DNA from: Candidatus Hermodarchaeum yapensis
GTDB lineage: Archaea; Asgardarchaeota; Hermodarchaeia; Hermodarchaeales; Hermodarchaeaceae
Direction: 5' to 3'
Assembly: GCA_016840405.1 (NCBI GenBank)
Contig: JAEOSK010000018.1
Coordinates: forward strand, 1-54,847
Length of the DNA: 54,847 nt
Below the pieces are notes generated by a model, which was given only the letters and a program-made list of their open reading frames with translations, had not been told where the DNA came from and did not search any database. This document shows positions 44,959 through 53,640 of the stretch, one piece after another. The position numbers and the translations under genes are program-made. Position 1 is the first letter of the stretch, and the number at the start of each line of letters is the position of its first letter.

Positions 44959-46454
44959 TGCCTTTTTCGTCGATTACGGATTGCAATCACACCTGGGACC
45001 ACGATCAATACAAATACACCACTTGTGAAAATGACTGTTACAATTAATTGACTTAGAGGGCCATTGACTAAATCCTGAAGTGCTTGACCAGCGTTTTTCC
45101 ACGCGATAGCTATTCCATTTAGGTGAGTTTGAATTAACACCAGATTCTCTGAATATTGTGTTACTGACTCGAAGATGTTACCGTTGTGTTCAAAAAGGTC
45201 GGCGATACCCCAGAAAGTATCCTTTATGAGCGAACTATACGATGTGGGATCAAATGTTGTGAGAGAGTCGTTTGTACTGAGAGCTTCAAAATGGGGTAAC
45301 GCAGCTTGACCATATGATTGCATTACCGAGAGATCATATTCCGGCAAGAATGCAGGAAGACTCGCGAGGGCAGAACGAAAAGATAAGTGTTGCAAGGTAA
45401 TCATTTGCTCCAAGATGATGCTAAATTCATAGAGCCTATTGACAATAAGATCGTTCTGACCCAAATTAACAAGAAAGTATGCAAGATTAGATGGTGCGAG
45501 ATCAATACTCAACTGACTAAACGCCCTTGCTCCGCAGAAAACTAATGATGGATTGACGTTTACAAGTTCATATGATGTAGGAATGCCCAGAATACGTTCA
45601 TAGATAAATCTAGAGTACTCGTTACTGTTGGGAGTGGGTCCTTGGGCGCCGGGTTTGATTTGAATTGCCCCGAAGGCAAGGTTTTCTCGGGCAAGAGTCA
45701 AATCTGAGTAACTAATGCTATAGTGCCACCGTCCATCGCTTGGATACGCTACATCGTCTCCTAGTGCCCCAACACCGGGGTCCATAAGCCAAACCTCCTG
45801 TGTTGTATCGTTGTATCCGATTGCGAGTACGGCATGGCCTGATCCTGTGTCAGCGGAATGGAGGTTCAGGTCACGTAGAATGTCATAGTCGTGAACCGGG
45901 AGATAATAGGGATCAACCCACAAGAGTAACGGGTAACCGTCATCAATGGAATGACACAAGGTTTCCTGTGCCTCAATTGCACCCTCAATTGTGTGATAGT
46001 CGAGGTTCCAGAAGTCCATATTAATGGTAAAATTCTGCCCATCCTCAGTAGAATTGTCGAAAATCACGATATAGTCTATGCCTTGGAAGGCCTCTAGGTA
46101 CTGTGCTTGGTAGAGTTGACGATAATTAGAACCGGGTATAAGCGTCATGATATCTTCGAATTGGACATACACGGCTGAGAACCCTATTCCAGTCGCAGCA
46201 AATACGTCGTTTAATTTCATTGGGAGACCAATATGTTGTAGCATCATTGAAAGACTCGACCAGTGGCAAAACCCGTTAATCTCTTGCCAGACATAGGGGA
46301 TTTCCTCAATGTATGTTGTACTTTTGGAAAAAGTGGAGGCTGTCAGGAACTCATGACTAGTTCCTGACATGGAGGTGTTCAAAGGAGTAGGAAGGAATGA
46401 GAGGAAGAGAAGCAAAGCAAAGGTTGTCCCAAGTATCGTGGCGTTAAGTCGCAT
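44952..46454 (-). CDS. Surface-anchored C39-like cysteine peptidase
   Basis: A 500-residue protein with a signal peptide (about residues 5-28), a papain-fold C39-like domain, a helical C-terminal domain and a final membrane helix (about 467-492) with tail RNRRKRQR. Catalytic residues fit the C39/BtrH-N pattern: Gln57 and Cys63 in WQEINGFCHWSS, His207 in GHAVLAIGYND and Asp225 in WLMDPG. C39 domains normally cut double-glycine leaders on the cytosolic side of ABC exporters; this one faces outward. It is the third gene of an operon with an ABC permease (20 bases upstream) and ATPase. GAGGTG lies eight bases before the ATG. Confidence 0.78.
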   Translation of the reverse strand: MRLNATILGTTFALLLFLSFLPTPLNTSMSGTSHEFLTASTFSKSTTYIEEIPYVWQEINGFCHWSSLSMMLQHIGLPMKLNDVFAATGIGFSAVYVQFEDIMTLIPGSNYRQLYQAQYLEAFQGIDYIVIFDNSTEDGQNFTINMDFWNLDYHTIEGAIEAQETLCHSIDDGYPLLLWVDPYYLPVHDYDILRDLNLHSADTGSGHAVLAIGYNDTTQEVWLMDPGVGALGDDVAYPSDGRWHYSISYSDLTLARENLAFGAIQIKPGAQGPTPNSNEYSRFIYERILGIPTSYELVNVNPSLVFCGARAFSQLSIDLAPSNLAYFLVNLGQNDLIVNRLYEFSIILEQMITLQHLSFRSALASLPAFLPEYDLSVMQSYGQAALPHFEALSTNDSLTTFDPTSYSSLIKDTFWGIADLFEHNGNIFESVTQYSENLVLIQTHLNGIAIAWKNAGQALQDLVNGPLSQLIVTVIFTSGVFVLIVVPGVIAIRNRRKRQR

Positions 46455-46474
46455 TATTTGACACCTCGTTCCTC

Positions 46475-48166
46475 CTAGATTTCTGGTCGTGAAAGACGTT
46501 TGACTCCTATCACAAGTGCTAAGCTTCCGACAATGAGGAGACTAATCATGCTTATGAGGGCAAAGGCATAGGGCATTCCCGTTGCCCCTACTGCATCATG
46601 GATCATATTCCAGAAAGGCAATCCTGCCATGTCACCGAACATCGTTATCAAGATGGGAGCGAAGAGAGTGAATTGAGCACCCATGGTGGTGATGATAACG
46701 TTCATTTGATGTTCTGGGGATTTCGTGTCTTCATAGTAGGGATTCCAAGCGGTTACGCCTGTACCAAACATAATTGCTCCAGCAATGATGACATAGCCAT
46801 ATGCAACCAAGAACAGGAAGCGGTCAAGAGTTCCTCCACTAAGGAGCGTCATAACTAATGCCGGGATAAAGCCCAGTGGTATCGCAATTATGAACGCTGA
46901 AACTAATCGAGCTTTAACGTATCGTGCAGTTCCAGATGGTGTGCTTTGGATTATCCAAAGTTGATCTTTACTTTCCATGAATGCAGTTCCTGAGAAGGTA
47001 TATCCTCCAATCATCGCCATCCCAATGCCTCCGACCATGATGAGTGCCATCATATCGAACCCTCCCACGTCGCCAATATTGATCATGATTTGCGACATAA
47101 TAAATGGAAGGACGACTGCAAGGATGATACCGTAGGCGATTTTGGAGATATTTGAAGCCCTTCGGAAGAAGTCTTTGAAACAGGTCACTACTAAGGAGCC
47201 AAAAGATCCTGGGGCTAGTTTCCGTATTCCTCGAATGACAAAATGCTCTCTTGTAATTGTTGTAACTTGTTCAGTTCGAGCACCAATATTGTATGTAAAG
47301 ATACGATCGGCCGAAGCAAGTCCGATTCCTACAACAGCGATGGTAAAGATGCTCATTAACGCTGTACTGAAGAGGAGATCAAAGTTTAGGATTTGTTGGA
47401 ATGCTAGAATTTGTTCAACACTAAATCCGATTTGGCTGGAGTGTATGGTTATCCAGCTGATGACATCTGCGGGCCACGTGAAGGGGAAGAGGAGGAAGAC
47501 GTTTAATCCGAGGATAACGGAGAAGTGTTGACTGAAGAACATAATTCCATAGATGGGGACGATGCTGACAATGGCTAGTAATATGGCTACACCATTGGCT
47601 ATGTCTTTTCCACGAGAGGATTCACCAAGTTTGGCTTGAATTGCGGCTGTAATTAAGTTAGCGAGCCAGATTGTTGTGAGGATCATAAGAAAGAGGGTTA
47701 GATACGTCAAGATTTGGCCAAGTAGAGCAACTTCGAATGCTAGAAAGAAAAGAACTAGAAATGGCGGAGTGATGAAAAGCACAAGGAGACCATAAAGCGG
47801 AATTCTCCCTATGAATGTACCAATGAGAATATCACGGGTTGAAACATTGTTAGAGAGAAAGATTTCCCATTGACCAATCTTGATTTCTTGGAGAGATCGT
47901 GACAGGGGTATGATGAGGATTAAAATCCATATGAAGAACATGGCTGCACGCATGAATCCAGGAAGCATGTTAATCAAGATTATTTGGAGAATTTCAATTG
48001 GAATGATGAAATCTGCCATTATCCCAATGATGTAGGGCGCAAGGAATAATGCCCAGATGAGTCCCAAAGCGTAAAGTATTGTGATATTCCGTGTTCGATT
48101 TTCACGGAATGACACAGTGCTGACTTGGTATTCTGCTTTGGCAATTCTTGACCATTTTCGAGTCAT
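46475..48166 (-). CDS. ABC transporter permease, ABC-2-like, double length
   Basis: A 563-residue polytopic membrane protein with about 12 helices, twice the size of a minimal ABC-2 permease. The N-terminus (EYQVSTVSFRENRTRNITILY) lies on the cytoplasmic side, and the phrase WEIFLSNNVSTRDILIGTFIG is typical of the coupling region in export-type permeases. A second half-like unit begins with GSLVVTCFKDFFRRASNISK. It starts four bases after the stop of the ATPase gene, so the two are translationally coupled. It probably exports a substrate handled by the outward-facing peptidase encoded next. The substrate is unknown. Confidence 0.82.
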   Translation of the reverse strand: MTRKWSRIAKAEYQVSTVSFRENRTRNITILYALGLIWALFLAPYIIGIMADFIIPIEILQIILINMLPGFMRAAMFFIWILILIIPLSRSLQEIKIGQWEIFLSNNVSTRDILIGTFIGRIPLYGLLVLFITPPFLVLFFLAFEVALLGQILTYLTLFLMILTTIWLANLITAAIQAKLGESSRGKDIANGVAILLAIVSIVPIYGIMFFSQHFSVILGLNVFLLFPFTWPADVISWITIHSSQIGFSVEQILAFQQILNFDLLFSTALMSIFTIAVVGIGLASADRIFTYNIGARTEQVTTITREHFVIRGIRKLAPGSFGSLVVTCFKDFFRRASNISKIAYGIILAVVLPFIMSQIMINIGDVGGFDMMALIMVGGIGMAMIGGYTFSGTAFMESKDQLWIIQSTPSGTARYVKARLVSAFIIAIPLGFIPALVMTLLSGGTLDRFLFLVAYGYVIIAGAIMFGTGVTAWNPYYEDTKSPEHQMNVIITTMGAQFTLFAPILITMFGDMAGLPFWNMIHDAVGATGMPYAFALISMISLLIVGSLALVIGVKRLSRPEI

Positions 48167-48170
48167 ACGC

Positions 48171-48938
48171 TCATCTCCAAGTTAGGAGTGCTTCTCGGTC
48201 GACTTTCCCACCAACAATTTGTAGATACGCTTCTTCAAGATTTTTGACCTTGGTTGCACTGATAAGATCCTGAACAGAACCTGAAGCAACTAGTTGCCCT
48301 TCGTTGATTATGCCAATCTGGTCACAGACATCCTCTGCAAAAGATGTTTGATGTGTACAGATGAAGAAGGTGGTTCCTGTAGCCTGAGCTAAAATTTCGA
48401 TCAATTCTTTGACAATTACACTTGCACTGGGATCAAGTCGAGCGGTGGGCTCATCCAAGAATACGAGTTCAGGTTCATGTAAGAGTGTCGAAGCGATGAG
48501 CACTTTTTGCTTCATACCAGAGGAATAAGATTCTAGGAGATCATCTTGACGTGATTCTAATCCTAACAATGCGAGTAGTCGATCAATCCTGTTGTGCAAT
48601 GAATCGCCATTTCGATCATTCAAAGCCCCAATAAATTCGAGAAATTCAACAGCTGACAGTTTTGAGTAAAGACCTGGTGTTTCAGGTAATAACCCAGTTA
48701 CTGCCTTGATTTTATTGCGTTTTGAATCAAGTGGTAGACCACAGACTCTAGCGGTGCCACTCGATTGTTGCATAAGTCCTGAGAGAATTCGGACAGTTGT
48801 GGTTTTACCTGCACCGTTCGGACCCAGGAATCCGAATCGGGTTCCTTGGTGGACTTCTAATGTGAGGTTCCGGACGGCGTGGACGTGTCCGAATGTTTTG
48901 CTTAGTTTTTGTGTTTGGATGGTAACGCCATTGTTCAT
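48171..48938 (-). CDS. ABC transporter ATP-binding protein
   Basis: A 255-residue ABC ATPase. Walker A is GPNGAGKTT, the Q-loop region is GLLPETPGLYSKLSAVEF, the signature is YSSGMKQKV, Walker B is LVFLDEPTARLDP and the switch His is in FICTHQTSFAED. It is of the ABC-2 exporter type. The ATG at 48938 follows GAGGTG six bases upstream. The open frame also reaches an ATG at 48989 through an AAGGAGG/CTCCTT complementary pair, which could fold in the leader and modulate initiation. It leads the ATPase-permease-peptidase operon and is divergent from the three-paralogue operon. Confidence 0.93.
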   Translation of the reverse strand: MNNGVTIQTQKLSKTFGHVHAVRNLTLEVHQGTRFGFLGPNGAGKTTTVRILSGLMQQSSGTARVCGLPLDSKRNKIKAVTGLLPETPGLYSKLSAVEFLEFIGALNDRNGDSLHNRIDRLLALLGLESRQDDLLESYSSGMKQKVLIASTLLHEPELVFLDEPTARLDPSASVIVKELIEILAQATGTTFFICTHQTSFAEDVCDQIGIINEGQLVASGSVQDLISATKVKNLEEAYLQIVGGKVDREALLTWR

Positions 48939-48980
48939 GCGTTTCACCTCAAAGGAGAATAAGAGGCACCTCCTTATTAA

Positions 48981-49029
48981 CTTTGCCATACAAAGTACTT
49001 TAATATAACAAAGTATTTAAGTGGGGCAA
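48981..49029. promoter_or_regulatory. Shared divergent promoter with repeated CAAAG elements
   Basis: Between the ABC operon and the three-paralogue operon lie CTTTG at 48981, CAAAG at 48991, CTTT at 48998, CAAAG at 49009 and CAAAG at 49025. ACAAAGTA occurs twice, 18 bases apart (48990 and 49008), and CTTTG-N5-CAAAG is a perfect dyad. A TATA-like TTTAATATAAC lies in the middle. This fits an operator array for the winged-helix regulator encoded at 51020-51346. Confidence 0.45.
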
Positions 49030-49056
49030 AGCTACTATCTACTGGATGAACAAACC

Positions 49057-49698
49057 ATGTCTGAACGTGTAGATTTGAAAGAAATCGAACGAAAGAGTTA
49101 CCTCTCTTATCACCAAGACGGACTTGCTGAAATTTGCCTAGGAATTCCATTAATCCTCTTTGGACTTCTCTTTCATCCATTAATTGCTGGTTATGTACCT
49201 GGAGTTGCAATGAGTCAGATTGTTTGGTTTGTATTCATCTACGCAGCATTAAAAAGGGCGATTACTATTCCACGAATAGGCTATGTAGAGTTTTTACCAC
49301 GACGACGAACCCGTTTTGCATTACTTATCCTAATTCTTGTATTGATTACGTTCGTCCCTCTATTACTTGTTTTTTTGCTCACCGCAGGTCAGCAAATCGT
49401 TCCTGCAATGTCTGATGTTATGATCTTTTATTTACTCATTATTTGTGGTCTTTTCGGTTCGGGGATTTTGACTCTAATTGGGTTATTCACGGAGATTCGT
49501 CGATTCTATGGATATGCAATTATCACTTTGATTCTTTTCATTATCGGCTTTTTCCTAGTCCTTCCCTTTGCATTGCCAGTGATTGGCATTGGTATAATCA
49601 TCACAATTACGGGATTTGTTAAACTCACTCAGTTTCTTCGTAAATATCCGAAGAGCACTGAAGAACACATTTCTGTTGAAGAATGGCAAGAGGAATAA
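49057..49698 (+). CDS. Membrane protein with ERK-SYH-DG motif, paralogue 1 of 3
   Basis: A protein of about 213 residues with a conserved N-terminal motif LKEIERKSYLSYHQDGLAEI, two membrane helices, a basic conserved loop ITIPRIGYVEFLPRRRTRF, and then about four more helices. The cytoplasmic tail is acidic. The motif is shared by all three paralogues in this operon, and similar motifs occur in uncharacterised membrane proteins elsewhere (memory, not checked). The function is unknown. The ATG at 49057 begins where the paralogues begin; the frame is open back to 49021 with a GTG. Confidence 0.7.
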   Translation: MSERVDLKEIERKSYLSYHQDGLAEICLGIPLILFGLLFHPLIAGYVPGVAMSQIVWFVFIYAALKRAITIPRIGYVEFLPRRRTRFALLILILVLITFVPLLLVFLLTAGQQIVPAMSDVMIFYLLIICGLFGSGILTLIGLFTEIRRFYGYAIITLILFIIGFFLVLPFALPVIGIGIIITITGFVKLTQFLRKYPKSTEEHISVEEWQEE

Positions 49699-49761
49699 AT
49701 GGAGAGTGAGTGCTGTAAACATTCGAAAAATGTTTGTTGGATTGCGTAGAGGTGGATTATC

Positions 49762-50397
49762 TTGAATGAAAGTATTAACTTACAACAGCTTGAACGTAAA
49801 GCCTATCTTTCCTATCATCAGGATGGAGTGATTGACATTTTCATTGGGTCTGCTATAGTGACCTTTGGACTTTTCTTACTTCCATGGGTTGTTGAGTATT
49901 TATGGATGGCATTCTCGAGCCTATCTATCATCTGGGTGTTGATTTATGCCGGAGTAAAACGGGCCTTTACTGTCCCTCGGATTGGTTATGTTGAATTTAA
50001 GAAACACCGAAGGAGCCGGGTTATGCTAATTGCTGTTTTATTATTCATTATTAATCTAGTATTCTTTCTTATTCAGGCTTTGGGTCTATTAACACCTGAA
50101 CTTCGAATATTTCTCAACGTGTATGGATTTATGGTATTAGCCTTCGTTGTTGGAGGCTTGTTCTTCTTAATTGGATTTTTGACGGAACTACATCGCGTGA
50201 TGGGATATGGAGTTGTCGCTATTGCGGTTTTTCTTCCTCTTCAATTCTATCCAATGCATTTCTCTTATTCGATTATTTTGTTAGGTCTTGTGATGACAGC
50301 GTATGGCTGTGTGCTGCTCTTTCGATTTATCCGGAAATATCCAAAAGAAAATTCCGGAGTTGAACATGAGGATCCGTGGGAAGAACCAACTGATTAA
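49762..50397 (+). CDS. Membrane protein with ERK-SYH-DG motif, paralogue 2 of 3
   Basis: A 211-residue paralogue of the preceding protein. The opening motif is LQQLERKAYLSYHQDGVIDI, the basic loop is FTVPRIGYVEFKKHRRSRV, and about six hydrophobic segments follow the same spacing. The C-terminal tail (FIRKYPKENSG, then acidic) matches paralogue 1. The start is TTG at 49762, seven bases after GAGGTGG. It lies 63 bases behind paralogue 1 and 15 before paralogue 3, consistent with one transcript. The three copies may form a hetero-oligomer (inference). Confidence 0.7.
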   Translation: MNESINLQQLERKAYLSYHQDGVIDIFIGSAIVTFGLFLLPWVVEYLWMAFSSLSIIWVLIYAGVKRAFTVPRIGYVEFKKHRRSRVMLIAVLLFIINLVFFLIQALGLLTPELRIFLNVYGFMVLAFVVGGLFFLIGFLTELHRVMGYGVVAIAVFLPLQFYPMHFSYSIILLGLVMTAYGCVLLFRFIRKYPKENSGVEHEDPWEEPTD

Positions 50398-50412
50398 AGG
50401 AGTTGATCTAAA

Positions 50413-51027
50413 ATGACTAACAATTCAAAACTGCAAGAAATTGAAAGAAAAGCCTTCATCTCATATCACGGAGATGGGATTTTAGACATCTGCATTGGTA
50501 GCGCTCTTTTGGTGATGGCATTCTTTATTTGGCTACTTCCCGAATTCTGGTTCTTTGTAATTGGTGGATTGATTGGTTGGATCTCACTTTATACCGGCGC
50601 TAAAAAGTTAATAACGGCCCCTCGGTTGGGGTATGTCGAATTCTCATCTGTTCGGCGACGAAGAATCCAAAACATTATGATAGCAGGCGTGTTAATGCTG
50701 GTCGTCTTCAACATCCTTGGAGTTCTCGCCATAATCAATCCAATAATCGGGATTTTCATTTTTGAATCAGCGTTTACCATTCTAATCGTGGGAATTATCG
50801 GAGCATTTGTGTTAGCTCTAATTGGAACCATGTTGAATATACGACGATTTTATTCTTATAGCGTTGTGTTTCTAGGTGTAGCAGTTGTAACATTTTTCAT
50901 TCCCCTAATTCTTCTCCTTCCGCTGATCGTGGTTAGTATTGTCATGCTTGTGTATGGGCTATTTCTGCTCTACCAGTTTGTGCAAATGTATCCGAAAGAA
51001 GCCCGTGGAGAGGTGACGGGTGCCTGA
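50413..51027 (+). CDS. Membrane protein with ERK-SYH-DG motif, paralogue 3 of 3
   Basis: A 204-residue third paralogue. The motif reads LQEIERKAFISYHGDGILDI, so Gly replaces the Gln of the other two. The loop is ITAPRLGYVEFSSVRRRRI and the tail is FVQMYPKEARGE. The helix pattern is the same. GGAG lies ten bases upstream of the ATG. The end overlaps the start of the winged-helix regulator gene by eight bases, which implies translational coupling and firmly links the membrane proteins with that regulator. Confidence 0.7.
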   Translation: MTNNSKLQEIERKAFISYHGDGILDICIGSALLVMAFFIWLLPEFWFFVIGGLIGWISLYTGAKKLITAPRLGYVEFSSVRRRRIQNIMIAGVLMLVVFNILGVLAIINPIIGIFIFESAFTILIVGIIGAFVLALIGTMLNIRRFYSYSVVFLGVAVVTFFIPLILLLPLIVVSIVMLVYGLFLLYQFVQMYPKEARGEVTGA

Positions 51028-51346
51028 CGAGCCCAGTGACGGTAAGTTTCCAATAATTGATGACTTTGATCGCGTCATCCATGAGCCCGCACGCCTCATC
51101 ATTATGTCCCACCTTTATGTTCTGGACCGTGCGGATTTCTTGTTTCTGAAACGGCAAACAGGACTCACTTGGGGGAACTTATCCTCACATATTACAAAAC
51201 TGGAGACTGCAGGATACGTAGAAGTAATTAAGAAATTTATTGATCGGAAACCCTACACACTGATTGAACTGACGAAAGAAGGGCGTGAAGCCTTTCGCTT
51301 GTATCAACGTCAGATGAAGCACGTGTTTGAGGGGTTGGATGAGTAA
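51020..51346 (+). CDS. Winged-helix transcriptional regulator (MarR/HTH_34-like)
   Basis: A 108-residue single winged-helix protein. HEPARLIIMSHLYVLDRADF, FLKRQTGLTWGNLSSHITKL (recognition helix) and ETAGYVEVIKKFIDRKPYT with LTKEGREAF are the standard elements of this archaeal/bacterial family. Such regulators usually sense a ligand or membrane state and repress nearby genes. The start is GTG at 51020 inside the end of paralogue 3, with GAGAGG upstream. Autoregulation of its own operon and of the divergent ABC operon through the CAAAG elements is the likely scheme (inference). Confidence 0.85.
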   Translation: MPDEPSDGKFPIIDDFDRVIHEPARLIIMSHLYVLDRADFLFLKRQTGLTWGNLSSHITKLETAGYVEVIKKFIDRKPYTLIELTKEGREAFRLYQRQMKHVFEGLDE

Positions 51347-51371
51347 TTGTTGTTAGGGGTTATGCGCCATT

Positions 51372-51695
51372 TCAGCCAGCTATGGCTCCACCAATGAGAA
51401 CGAATATCCCTGGCAGGAAGCCACCGATAATTAGTGCGATGAATCCAGTGATGAAGAGTGCTGCCTTGTGGGCTGATGGGTCGTGGCGCCAGTTTAGCCA
51501 GAGAATGATGAAAATAAGACTGATGATTCCACCAATAAAAAAGAATGCTGGGACGAAAATCCAAAGGCCTATTGTTCCACCAAAGAAGATAGGAATTAGG
51601 AAACCAGCGCCTCCGAGAAATAGAATAATTATTGATGCGAGGAGCTGAAACACCGCACCAACCAGAATTAATGTCGAAGCTGTTTCATCAGACAT
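51372..51695 (-). CDS. Small membrane protein with three helices
   Basis: A 107-residue, highly hydrophobic protein: LILVGAVFQLLASIIILFLG, a Gly-rich second segment ending FVPAFFFIGGIISLIFIILW, a short polar loop NWRHDPSAHKAAL, and a last helix (LFITGFIALIIGGFLPGIFV). This pattern is like small DUF4064-type proteins, but the match is weak. AGGTG precedes the ATG. A TATA-like TTATATTATTTAAG lies about 35-50 bases upstream on the minus strand. It converges on the winged-helix gene; the function is unknown. Confidence 0.65.
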   Translation of the reverse strand: MSDETASTLILVGAVFQLLASIIILFLGGAGFLIPIFFGGTIGLWIFVPAFFFIGGIISLIFIILWLNWRHDPSAHKAALFITGFIALIIGGFLPGIFVLIGGAIAG

Positions 51696-51826
51696 GATCT
51701 AACACCTTAAACTTCCTTTATTGAACTTACTTAAATAATATAACAGAAGATGACGAAGCGGAGTAGCCTTTGACACACTAACTTCATTTTGTTTCATTTA
51801 TTGAACTGTTGTTATCGGTTCCTAGG

Positions 51827-53491
51827 TTAATTGTTGAAGCGGGTTTCTGTAAGGATTAGTAAAAAGCTCGGATTTAGGCCATCATAGTTTCGTGCTGAAT
51901 GTAATTGAGTGATAAACACATTCATACGGTTTAGATTTGTTGTTACCGTGTATCCATTGCGGATGAGTTCATGTTTCGTATTATTGAGGTATACACCAAA
52001 GGCGTCGGTTAAACCGCCACTTTCGGTATTGTCTGGGTCGAGGTGATGCGTGTCTTCGTACCCGTTGATTTCTGCTGTGGGAATTAACACATTTCTTGCA
52101 GCCCAATAATCCAAAGCCACAGGATCGGTACTGGCCATTAGGATGTTAACTCGGGTTGCTGCTTCATAGGTTGTAGCTGGACCACAGAACAAAAAGGGGT
52201 AAGGGTTGGCGTTGATGTAGATTGCGTCGAGAATATTGAGGACGGGATATCGTGTTTCAGCGAGGAGCGTGCCCATTCCGCCTTCGCCAATTTGGTTATG
52301 ACCATTAGCAATTCCCTCATTCAGAATTTCCGATTGGACACCCATATAGTGTTTGCACGCTGCTGTGACTCCATAGATACTATGTGATTTGAGAACAGGC
52401 AGGTTGATGACCTTCAGTCGGTCTTCATAAGTTACTCCATTCCAGATACCGTGTTTGAAGCTAATGTAGGTGCCTTGTTCAGATTGGAATTTGGGATACG
52501 AAACATGGACACCCGTGTCTGGATCTGCAGTGCTGTTTCGCCAATATCCATCCACCATATCCCCGTCTGAGTATTCGTTGACTTGGTTGTTTCGGATGGG
52601 TTGCCAGTCATATGCTGAGACATCATAATCTTGTGCAAACATATTCACAACATCGAGTGCGGATTGAGACGTGTCTTCAGCATTGGCTAATGTCCAATTA
52701 AGATCACCCCATCCTTGTCCATTATCTGCAACGACGATTTCACCACTAAATCCTTCAGGATGGTCTAGTATCGCTTGTATCAATTCTTGTAAGAGATCTG
52801 TATTTGATCCTCCACGTGCATTCCATTGCATGTTGATTTTGAGAATCACCACATCATCTGACGCAATGAGCCCAGAAGGTCCCTGGGTCACCCCTGTCGT
52901 ACTGGATTGGTAGAATAAGAGCCCCTGAGAGCCCATTAGGCTAATGAGGTTGGGGATATGGGCCACGGGTCGACCGTTCAATACATAGATGTCTGAAGCA
53001 GGTGATTCGGTTGCCGTTTGGGGAGTGAGCATGAGATTGACATCACCAGGATAGGCTGGGGGAGTAAGGGTGTTCCACACATAGAATAGACCGAATCCTA
53101 AGCTGGGTACAATAATGGCCAGTGCGAGGATTGGTTTCCAGTATCGTTTCAGAAATCCCTGAGCTTCGGACGCAGCTAAGCGAAGGGAGGACATTCGAAA
53201 CTTGAAGAAAAACGTTGTGAATGCCACTGGAAGAATTGATTGCGCGGCAACAGAAACGTTGTTGACCGCTACTTGTTGGCACGGATAGGTTACTCGCGTT
53301 GGCTTAGTTCCAGTCCGAAAAAGAAACCATATGAGACTGGCTGCCCCCAGAAGAAATAGGCTGCCATTCTTTAATGATTGTTTATGTTCTGGAGACCAAC
53401 ATTTTACCAAGAGGGGTAGAAGGACTGGATTCGCAAGGCAACGTAAGAGAAGTTCGTTTTGCTTTCTGGCTTCTTGATCGTTCTCTCTCAA
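51827..53491 (-). CDS. DUF362 domain protein with N-terminal membrane helices
   Basis: A 554-residue protein. The first 130 residues have two membrane segments (GSLFLLGAASLIWFLFRTG and PILALAIIVPSLGFGLFYVW) around TKPTRVTYPCQQVAVNN. The rest is a DUF362-type domain: DDVVILKINMQWNARG, EIVVADNGQGWGD, VINLPVLKSHSIYGVTAACK, HYMGVQ and LNILDAIYINANPYPF. DUF362 proteins are often linked to iron-sulfur or redox biology, but the biochemical role is not established. The large domain probably lies outside the membrane. The start is TTG at 53491. Confidence 0.8.
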   Translation of the reverse strand: MRENDQEARKQNELLLRCLANPVLLPLLVKCWSPEHKQSLKNGSLFLLGAASLIWFLFRTGTKPTRVTYPCQQVAVNNVSVAAQSILPVAFTTFFFKFRMSSLRLAASEAQGFLKRYWKPILALAIIVPSLGFGLFYVWNTLTPPAYPGDVNLMLTPQTATESPASDIYVLNGRPVAHIPNLISLMGSQGLLFYQSSTTGVTQGPSGLIASDDVVILKINMQWNARGGSNTDLLQELIQAILDHPEGFSGEIVVADNGQGWGDLNWTLANAEDTSQSALDVVNMFAQDYDVSAYDWQPIRNNQVNEYSDGDMVDGYWRNSTADPDTGVHVSYPKFQSEQGTYISFKHGIWNGVTYEDRLKVINLPVLKSHSIYGVTAACKHYMGVQSEILNEGIANGHNQIGEGGMGTLLAETRYPVLNILDAIYINANPYPFLFCGPATTYEAATRVNILMASTDPVALDYWAARNVLIPTAEINGYEDTHHLDPDNTESGGLTDAFGVYLNNTKHELIRNGYTVTTNLNRMNVFITQLHSARNYDGLNPSFLLILTETRFNN

Positions 53492-53640
53492 TTGATTGAA
53501 AATTAAGACCAGCTCCTGAGAAATAACCCAATCTTACGATATATAATTCCATAGAAACCGGTCAGTTCGGAAAAAGGACCTTCCCACCCTATTATCATCT
53601 TGATTCGTTAAACCACATTCGGGTTTAGAAATTGATTATT

